Shown: positions 57,939 through 64,000 of the stretch, piece by piece
Layout of the letters: each line of letters starts with the position of its first letter
How positions within the stretch are numbered: the stretch's first letter is position 1
Assembly: GCA_964420405.1 (NCBI GenBank)
Contig: CAYQTL010000016.1
Location: 8,748-72,747, forward strand
Direction: 5' to 3'
Length of the DNA stretch: 64,000 nt
Source: CAYQTL01 sp964420405
GTDB taxonomy: Bacteria; Acidobacteriota; Thermoanaerobaculia; Thermoanaerobaculales; Sulfomarinibacteraceae
Translations under genes and position numbers: made by a program
The notes under the pieces: model-generated
The model's database searches: none
Seen by the model: the letters and a program-made list of their open reading frames with translations, nothing else
What the model was told of the DNA's origin: nothing

Positions 57939-59392
57939 CCATCCTGTTCATTCCGGCGGTTCCTGCTGAGAGCTCGCTCGCGCCCCTGCTCCGGCGGCGG
58001 CCCCTGGCCCTGCTGCCGGTGGCCGGGCGGGAGCTCGTCGCGTATCAGCTCGACCTCGCCAGCTCCCTCGGGGCGGACCGGGTCGTGGTGGCCGCGGAGG
58101 ACCGCCCGGAGCTCGTGCGGAGGTTCGCGGCCGGGGGCGGCCAGTGGGGTCTGGAGGTCGAGGTCGTCCCCGTCGCCGCCGGTCTCAGCGTCGGCGAGCA
58201 GGTCCTTCGATCTGGCCTCGGGGGCCGCGAGGTCTGGGCCCTCCACCCGCACGCGGTGGTGCCTCCACTGGAGCAGCGCGGGCAGCGGTCGATGCCAGCG
58301 GCCGGATGGCGGGACGAACAGGGATGGCTGCTGTGCAGCGTGGTGGCAGGCGGGGGGGGCCGCACCGGAGGGGTGCCCGCCGATCCGGCGCCCGGACCCG
58401 GCGCCGAGCTCCGCCGGACGTGGCGGATCAACTCAGCCGGGGCCTTGCACGCAGCCAGCCTCGCCATGCTCGCCGCGCCGCATGGTGCGGTCCTGCCCGG
58501 CTTCGAGGTGGCGCCGGGGATCATCGTGTCGCGGGGGTCCCGATTCTCACTCGGCGCGGTGGCGGAACCGCCGGTACTGGTGGCCGCGCGGGCGCGGGTG
58601 TCCCACCGCGCCAACCTCGGTCCCGGCGTGGTCGTGGGCGACAGCGCCATCATCGACGACGACGCGACGCTCCGCCACAGCGTCGTGATGCCCCGAACGT
58701 ACGTCGGCCGCCTGCTCGAGGCGGACGGAGTCATCCTCGACGGGCGGCTGATCGTGAGGGCCGACGACGGAACCGTGGCGATGATCGGTGACGACCTGTT
58801 GCTCGCCGACCTCGACGCCGACAGCGCCGGCGGCGCACTCGGATCGTTCGCCGGACGGGCGGTGGGCATCGCGCTCGCGGCGGCGCTGTCGCCGCTGCTC
58901 GGCCTGGCGTGGCTCACCGCCGACCGGCCGCGGCTGATCCGCCGCCAGAGCCTGAGCCACAGGTGCCGTTACGCGGTGGACGGGCGGATCCACCGCCTGC
59001 CGGTCACCGTGACCGAGATCAACTCACCGCGGCCGGCGGCGAGGTTCATCGGCCACCTCCTGGACATCGCGCGCGGCCGGATCGCCGTGGTCGGCAATCC
59101 CCCTCTGGACGTCGCGCGGGCCACCGAGCTCGACCCCTCGCTCGTCGAGCGGTGGCTCGAGCGCCAGGTCGGCATGTTTGGCCTCGCCCAGAGCCGGCAC
59201 CTCCTGACCGATGGCGGGACCGACATCGACGCCGTGGCTTCGGCGGCCGCGGTGTTCTCCGGCACGCGCCGCGCTCGCACGTCGATGGCGGAGGTCCTCC
59301 GCGGCGTCGGCCGCCTGCTATCGCCGTCGGCTTGGCGATGCGCCACGGCGCACCCCGGTTCACCCGGGAGCCGGCGATCACCGGCTCGCTGA
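57935..59392 (+). CDS. Nucleotidyltransferase-like/left-handed helix protein with degenerate sugar-transferase tail
   Basis: 485 aa; ATG 57935 overlaps the preceding stop. The N-terminal region (about 1-110) resembles the Rossmann-like half of sugar-nucleotide pyrophosphorylases but lacks their Gly-rich signature (LLRRRPLALLPVAGRELVAY). The middle (about 190-280) has hexapeptide-like spacing (HRANLGPGVVVGDSAIIDDD, ATLRHSVVMPRTYVG) as in left-handed beta helices. The C-terminal part has one TM helix (GIALAAALSPLLGLAWL) and IGHLLDIARGRIAVVGNPPL, a distant echo of the sugar-transferase LxNVLRGxMSLVGPRP block without catalytic residues. Function not assignable; likely a scaffold or regulator of repeat-unit synthesis. 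Confidence 0.6.
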   Translation: MTILFIPAVPAESSLAPLLRRRPLALLPVAGRELVAYQLDLASSLGADRVVVAAEDRPELVRRFAAGGGQWGLEVEVVPVAAGLSVGEQVLRSGLGGREVWALHPHAVVPPLEQRGQRSMPAAGWRDEQGWLLCSVVAGGGGRTGGVPADPAPGPGAELRRTWRINSAGALHAASLAMLAAPHGAVLPGFEVAPGIIVSRGSRFSLGAVAEPPVLVAARARVSHRANLGPGVVVGDSAIIDDDATLRHSVVMPRTYVGRLLEADGVILDGRLIVRADDGTVAMIGDDLLLADLDADSAGGALGSFAGRAVGIALAAALSPLLGLAWLTADRPRLIRRQSLSHRCRYAVDGRIHRLPVTVTEINSPRPAARFIGHLLDIARGRIAVVGNPPLDVARATELDPSLVERWLERQVGMFGLAQSRHLLTDGGTDIDAVASAAAVFSGTRRARTSMAEVLRGVGRLLSPSAWRCATAHPGSPGSRRSPAR

Positions 59393-59407
59393 CGGACACG
59401 GCGCACC

Positions 59408-62400
59408 TCAGGCCCCTGTGGTGGCACCGGCACCGGGCCGCGGCCCGATCCGTTTGCGGAGGCGGATGACCGTGCCCCCATCGTCGGCCTCGCGCCACGA
59501 CAGCTCGTCCACCGAGCGCTCGATCAGGTACAGCCCGAACCCGCCGTCCCGCGAGCCGTCGAACGATGGCTCCGGAACCTGCGAGCGGTCGAACACGGCG
59601 CCCCAGTGCCACAGGTCGACCGTCACCGCATCCTGGGCGAGCTCGATCTCGAGACGGACCTCCCCACCTGCGCCGCGGTAGGCGTGCCGCACGACGTTGG
59701 TGAACGCCTCGTTGACCGCCAGCGTCATCTGATGCATCCACTCGTCGGACATCGGAGGGTTGACGATCTGCGCACATGCCTCGCGGGTCAGCTCGCGGAC
59801 CCGGCCGAGCTGCTCGATCTCGGCTTCCAGGTCGTGCCGGAAGCGGCACGCGTCCTCGTCGATCCGAACCGCCACCAGCGACAGATCGTCGCCGGGCTGG
59901 GCGCCGCCGGCGAACCGTTCGACCTCGTCCAGCACCGCCTCCACCACCCGCGGCGCAGCCGCCGGCCCGACCGAGCCGAGCAGTGAGACGAGCCGCTCCT
60001 CGCCGAAAAGCTCGCCGTCCGCCGCAGTCGCCTCGGTCACCCCGTCCGAGTAGAACAGGAACAGGTCTCCACTCTCGAAGCCCACCTCGATGGCGCTGAG
60101 GCTCTCGTTCTCGACCACTCCCAGCGGGAGGTTGTCTCCCTTGAGCATCTCGACGCTGCCGTCGGCACGGAGATGGATGGTCCTCGTGTGGCCGCAGTCG
60201 ACGAGCTGCAGCACCCGCCGCACGAGGTCCACCCGGGCGTAGCACAGCGTGACGAAGCGCTCCAGGTCGATGAGCTGGCCGGTGAGGTCCGACGCGACCC
60301 GCTCCACCAACACACGGGTTCCGACCAGCCCCGGCGGATCGACCGGTCTGCGCTGCCCCAGGGCGCGCAGCAGCCTGCTCTTGGTGGCGGCCGCCACCAG
60401 CGCCGCCGGAACGCCCTTGCCCATCACGTCGCCGAGGACCACGTCGAACAGAGCGTCGCTGTGGCGGAAGACGTCGTAGAAGTCGCCATCGACGCCGGCC
60501 GAGGGAACGGTGTGAACGGCCACCGACGCCCCGTGCAGCCTTCCCGGGCTCGGTCCGAGCAGGAGCGCCTGCTGGATCCGGCCGCCGATCTCCAGCTCCC
60601 GCTCGCGCGCAGCGGCCAGCTCCAGCTCCGCACGGCGGCGCTCGGTGACGTCGCGGTACATCCACAGGTGCCCGCGGTAGTCGCCCGCAAGGAAGATCGG
60701 CACGTAGTCGCGTTCCATGATCCGACCGTCCGTCATCCGCACCTCGTCCGAGGTGGCAACCCGCCGCTCCACAAGCAGGCTCTCGATCCGTGCGGCAAAC
60801 GCCTCGGGGTCGACCGTCACACCGGCCGCCTCCCGGGCCATCGACCGGCAGTCGGCGCCCACCAGCTCGTCCGGCGGCAGCGGGATCCCGAACATCGAGC
60901 AGAACGCCTGGTTGACGAGCACCACGCGGCGCTCCTCGTCCTCGACGACAACCGCGGCCTGCAGGCTCGCGATCAGCGTCGCGAGCCGCGAGGTGGCCGA
61001 GCGCAGGTCGTCCTCGGCGCGTCGCTGCTCTGAGATGTCCGTGCAGATTCCGGTGAACAGCCTCCGGTCCCCGAGATCGACCTCGCTGACCGCGAGGGCC
61101 AGCGGGAACTCCGTGCCGTCACGGCGGCGGCCGGTGACCTCGCGGCGGGTCCCGATCACCCTCCGCTCACCACTCTCCAGGTAGCGCGCGATGTGGCCGC
61201 CGTGGGCGGACGCCTCCGCCTCGGGCATCAGCAGCGAGACAGGTCGTCCGATCAGCTCGCGCGGCGCCCAGCCGAACATCGCCGCGCCCGCCGGATTGAC
61301 GGACTCGATGATCCCGGTCGGGTCGATGGTGATGATTCCCTCCACCGCAGTGTCGAGCACCGCGCGAAGCTGCGATGTCCGCTCGGCGAGCTCGAGGGCC
61401 GCCCGCCGCGGCTCCGAGACGTCGCGCATGAACCCAGTGAACAGCGGCCCGCTGTCCAGCTCGATCGGGACCACCACAAGCTCGATCGGGAACTCGCGTC
61501 CGCCCGGCCGCAGGGCGGTCACCTCGATCCGCTGTCCGAACACCGGCCCCTCGCCGGTCTCGAGAAACCGCCGCATCCCACTCTCGTGTGCGTCCCGCCA
61601 GCCGTCCGGCATGATCAGCTCGACCATGTCCCGGCCGATCGCCTGCTCCCGCTGGACTCCGAACATGTGCTCCGCCGCCGGGTTGAAGTCGACGATCCGC
61701 CCCTTCTGGTCGATGGTGACGATGGCGTCGAGAGCCGAGCGGACCGTCGCCCGGTGGAGGGCCTCGCTACGGCGAAGGCGGTCCTCGGCCTCGATCCGGG
61801 CCGAAATGTCTCGCGCGCTGAGGACGATGCCGTCAATCGCCTCGTCGTCGCGCATGTCCTGCAGCGACACCTCCAGATGGACGAGATGGCCTTCCCGGTG
61901 CCGGGCGCGGACCCGCACCGGTTCGAGCCGAGGTCCACCCGCCTGCAGCCAGAGATAGGTCTCCGCGGCGATCGGCGCGTCCTCTTCGACGAGGAAGGTG
62001 CGCAGATCGAGGCCGAGCACGTCCTCGGGCTTCCAGCCGAGAACGCGTTCGACTGTCCGACTCACCTCTACCAGGCGGCCCGATCCGTCGAGCACGCCGA
62101 CCACGTCGAATGCGTTCTCGATCAGCGACCGGAATCGTCGCTCCCGCAGCCACAGCGTGTGCTCGGCCTCCTGCCGGCGGATCGACTCGGCGATCAGCCG
62201 GTCGTGGGCGAGGCAGCCCTGCAACGCGGTGGCGACGCTCTCGACAACCGCGGCGAGACCCGCCAGCTCAGCCGGGCCGGGGATCCGGGACACGTCGTTG
62301 CACCAGGCGGTCAGGACTCCGATCGACTCGAGCTCGATGAGGACCCAGGCACGGCTTTCCGCGGCGTGACCGGAGACCAGATCCCGGAAGCCCGGGTCCG

Positions 62401-62764
62401 TGTCGTCGACCACCACCGCCGTCCCCCGCCGTGCGCGGCGGGCCACTGGATGGGCCGACGGGAGCACGATCGGTCGCCACGGTCCTGCCGGCCGGCTCTC
62501 GACGAGGAGCAGATCGTCGGGATCCGCCGCGTCCGTGTCGGAGGGGGCCTGCCGCTGACCGCGCCGGATCCAGATCGCCGCGCCGTCGAACACCGTCACG
62601 TCCAACAACCGCCGCAGGAAGATCTCGCAGCTGGCCTTCAGGTCGAGTGACCGGCCGACCGCGAGCGCCAGCTTGAGGAGCGCGCCGACACCGGACGGTG
62701 TCGCGCCGCCTGCACCGTCAGGCGCCACGGCCGCCTCGGGTCGCCACGGCCCACGCCGCCGCAC
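59408..62764 (-). CDS. Multi-PAS sensor with SpoIIE phosphatase and anti-sigma kinase domains
   Basis: 1118 aa; GTG 62764, ribosome site weak. N-terminal region to about 190 is GAF-like. Four PAS domains follow, about 211-325, 335-455, 465-580 and 590-710 (for example LDAIVTIDQKGRIVDFNPAA, EGIITIDPTGIIESVNPAGA). SpoIIE/PP2C domain about 730-960: SAGVDGDFYDVF, LGDVMGKGVPAAL, FLFYSDGVTEA, with metal-binding Asp residues kept. HATPase domain about 980-1110: NEAFTNVVRHAYRGAGGE and DGGFGLYLIERSVDEL, of RsbW/SpoIIAB type. One chain thus holds both the phosphatase and kinase of a partner-switching circuit. Candidate target: the STAS protein at 40841-41173. Confidence 0.9.
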   Translation of the reverse strand: MRRRGPWRPEAAVAPDGAGGATPSGVGALLKLALAVGRSLDLKASCEIFLRRLLDVTVFDGAAIWIRRGQRQAPSDTDAADPDDLLLVESRPAGPWRPIVLPSAHPVARRARRGTAVVVDDTDPGFRDLVSGHAAESRAWVLIELESIGVLTAWCNDVSRIPGPAELAGLAAVVESVATALQGCLAHDRLIAESIRRQEAEHTLWLRERRFRSLIENAFDVVGVLDGSGRLVEVSRTVERVLGWKPEDVLGLDLRTFLVEEDAPIAAETYLWLQAGGPRLEPVRVRARHREGHLVHLEVSLQDMRDDEAIDGIVLSARDISARIEAEDRLRRSEALHRATVRSALDAIVTIDQKGRIVDFNPAAEHMFGVQREQAIGRDMVELIMPDGWRDAHESGMRRFLETGEGPVFGQRIEVTALRPGGREFPIELVVVPIELDSGPLFTGFMRDVSEPRRAALELAERTSQLRAVLDTAVEGIITIDPTGIIESVNPAGAAMFGWAPRELIGRPVSLLMPEAEASAHGGHIARYLESGERRVIGTRREVTGRRRDGTEFPLALAVSEVDLGDRRLFTGICTDISEQRRAEDDLRSATSRLATLIASLQAAVVVEDEERRVVLVNQAFCSMFGIPLPPDELVGADCRSMAREAAGVTVDPEAFAARIESLLVERRVATSDEVRMTDGRIMERDYVPIFLAGDYRGHLWMYRDVTERRRAELELAAARERELEIGGRIQQALLLGPSPGRLHGASVAVHTVPSAGVDGDFYDVFRHSDALFDVVLGDVMGKGVPAALVAAATKSRLLRALGQRRPVDPPGLVGTRVLVERVASDLTGQLIDLERFVTLCYARVDLVRRVLQLVDCGHTRTIHLRADGSVEMLKGDNLPLGVVENESLSAIEVGFESGDLFLFYSDGVTEATAADGELFGEERLVSLLGSVGPAAAPRVVEAVLDEVERFAGGAQPGDDLSLVAVRIDEDACRFRHDLEAEIEQLGRVRELTREACAQIVNPPMSDEWMHQMTLAVNEAFTNVVRHAYRGAGGEVRLEIELAQDAVTVDLWHWGAVFDRSQVPEPSFDGSRDGGFGLYLIERSVDELSWREADDGGTVIRLRKRIGPRPGAGATTGA

Positions 62765-62824
62765 GAGGCCGGCAGCCCACGCGACGACCCGCCGGCCGGG
62801 TCGCCAGCCGTCCGGAGGGAGCCG

Positions 62825-63232
62825 TCAACCGGAGCGCTCTCCTCCCCCCGAGAGGCACGTGAAGTGCCTCCCGATGGCAGCCTTCAGCTCGCCGGTCTCG
62901 ATCGGCTTGCGAAGGTACTCATCGGGCTCGGCGCCGTCGGTCCGCTGCCGGTGCCAGCGCGCGTGGTCGTACACCGCGGAGGCGAAGAACAGCACCGGCC
63001 GCTCCGCCGGGTCCATCTCGGCGACGGCGGTGGCCAGGGCGAACCCGTCCAGGCGAGGCATGATCAGGTCGGAGATCACGAGGTCCGGCCTGCGGCGGCG
63101 GATCTGGTCGAGGCCCTCCTCCCCGTCGGCCGCCTGGATCACCTGGACGCCGATCGCCCCGAGCATCTCGCGCAGCAGGATCCGGGTCACCTGGCTGTCG
63201 TCCACTATCAGGGCGAGCCTCAGCTCCCGCAC
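62825..63232 (-). CDS. Single-domain response regulator (receiver)
   Basis: 135 aa; GTG 63232 behind GGGAGGGG. Receiver fold: LALIVDDSQVTRILLREML, phospho-acceptor Asp in LVISDLIMPRLDGF, LFFASAVYD and Lys in YLRKPIETGELK. No output domain. It precedes the PAS/SpoIIE gene by 60 bases in the same direction, so phosphorylation by an unlinked histidine kinase may feed that protein. Confidence 0.9.
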   Translation of the reverse strand: MRELRLALIVDDSQVTRILLREMLGAIGVQVIQAADGEEGLDQIRRRRPDLVISDLIMPRLDGFALATAVAEMDPAERPVLFFASAVYDHARWHRQRTDGAEPDEYLRKPIETGELKAAIGRHFTCLSGGGERSG

Positions 63233-63446
63233 CGTCCCCTCCCGACCACGCCACCCTCGAAGAGCGGCCGAGTCCCGTCAGCGTCGCTGATGACGGGCAT
63301 CATCTCGTCCCATCATGGGGTACGTGGCACACTCGATCAAGGGGTGCCCCCACAGCACCCTCGGTGCATCCCGACCTTTCCCCACCCTGCGTCCGGGCGC
63401 TGTAGAGTGGAGGTCGGCCCTCCGACGGGTCCGACGGACGACCACG

Positions 63447-64000
63447 ATGACGGCACGCACAGATGTCCGGGACGCCCTGCGCCGGCTGGCGAGGGGCGAG
63501 GTGGGCTCCTCCGAGGAGCGGGACCGGCTCCTCGAGGAGGTCGCCGGAGCGACGGAGCTGCGCCCGAGGGACGTGGTGTGGATGCTGTTCCGACCGGACC
63601 GGGCGGTGCGCGACGCCGGGGTGGAGCTGCTCACCCGGAACCGGTCGCCGGAGGTGGCGGAGCTGGTGCTCGGCGCCTGCCGTGGGCAGCCGGAGGCGGC
63701 GGTGCGGGCCGCGATGGCGGCACTGCTGGCGATGGACGTCCCGGGACTGCCGGCCCGGTTGGGCGAGCTGCTCGAGTCCGACGACCCCCGCCTGCGGGAC
63801 CTCGTCCGCCGGCTGGTGCTGCAGGCGCCGGCCTCGTCCGCCATGGAGCCGCTGCTGTGGGGACTGGTGGACGACGCCGACGGCCCGGACCGCCTGATCC
63901 CGCTGCGGCGGCTCGCCGGCTTCCCGTTCAGCGACCGCGGCCGGGACCGGTGGCGGATCCTGGCCCGGGACGAGGACCGCGACGTCCGCGAGATCGCTCT
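63447..64000 (+). CDS. HEAT-like repeat protein, truncated by window edge
   Basis: About 184 codons from ATG 63447 with no stop before the edge; C-terminus unknown. The chain is a run of 30-35-residue helical pairs: RDVVWMLFRPDRAVRDAGVE, SPEVAELVLGACRGQPEAAV, VPGLPARLGELLESDDPRLR, EDRDVREIA. This is the pattern of HEAT/armadillo-type repeats. It is divergent from the receiver gene across 214 bases. In related bacteria such repeats may precede signalling domains, which cannot be checked here. Confidence 0.65.
   Translation, partial: MTARTDVRDALRRLARGEVGSSEERDRLLEEVAGATELRPRDVVWMLFRPDRAVRDAGVELLTRNRSPEVAELVLGACRGQPEAAVRAAMAALLAMDVPGLPARLGELLESDDPRLRDLVRRLVLQAPASSAMEPLLWGLVDDADGPDRLIPLRRLAGFPFSDRGRDRWRILARDEDRDVREIA

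Noticed and set aside
1..64000. CRISPR arrays, tRNA or rRNA genes, complete insertion sequences
   Set aside because: No regularly spaced repeats with unique spacers, no cloverleaf-like or rRNA-like stretches in the spacers, and no transposase were seen.

Overview
The window is very GC-rich, densely coded DNA from a diderm (Gram-negative-type) bacterium: it encodes outer-membrane barrels, lipoproteins with lipoboxes and a Wza-type export pore. Gene content (FMN-type glutamate synthase with Nuo-like subunits, a NAD-linked [NiFe] hydrogenase, PAS-rich SpoIIE phosphatase, secreted proteins with a DGFE(S/T)G tag) suggests an Acidobacteriota-like lineage such as Thermoanaerobaculia. That placement is a guess from gene content. 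I see no rRNA, tRNA, CRISPR array or intact insertion sequence.

Layout. 1-2033: 3'-truncated gene for an exported TPR-CHAT protein (minus). 2866-9320: four-gene plus-strand operon for an NAD(P)H-linked glutamate synthase, built from NuoE-like, NuoF-GltD fusion, NuoG-like ferredoxin and FMN-type GltB subunits. 9519-26156: mixed envelope and housekeeping genes (alpha/beta hydrolase, MBL hydrolase, two beta-barrel proteins, cardiolipin synthase-like PLD protein, SLC13 carrier, DoxX-like, DUF427, a large lipoprotein with duplicated modules, an unknown membrane protein). 26157-27436: decayed island with VapB/VapC and ATPase remnants lying between the two halves of a dispersed intergenic repeat. 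27437-29963: DUF2141 / SDR / lipoprotein / TetR operon with two matching dyads upstream. 30232-35475: hydrogenase maturation protease and hoxEFUYH, with a readable promoter that has a CRP/FNR-type site near -42. 35951-37504: diguanylate cyclase.

37525-59392 is a large exopolysaccharide locus made of two divergent operons. The minus arm holds two GT4 enzymes, a sugar transferase-like/WecG fusion, a STAS protein, an O-antigen ligase/polymerase, a GT2 and a nucleotidyltransferase-like protein. The plus arm holds a phosphodiesterase-family protein, flippase, GT4, two multi-pass GT-C-like proteins, ExeA-like ATPase, Wzc-like co-polymerase, Wza, priming sugar transferase, a Dpm-like GT2 and a left-handed-helix nucleotidyltransferase. 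Together they suggest lipid-linked glycan assembly, flipping, polymerisation and export. 59408-63232 encodes a multi-PAS SpoIIE/anti-sigma fusion and a receiver protein. With the STAS gene inside the polysaccharide operon they could form a partner-switching circuit. A HEAT-like gene runs off the right edge.

Most notable: the NuoEFG-type glutamate synthase with its NuoF-GltD fusion; the VapBC remnant inside a split repeat with a 12-bp direct repeat at each junction; the two-operator TetR promoter; the hox promoter; and the polysaccharide locus with degenerate, fused sugar-transferase domains and a Wzc whose Walker A lysine is arginine.
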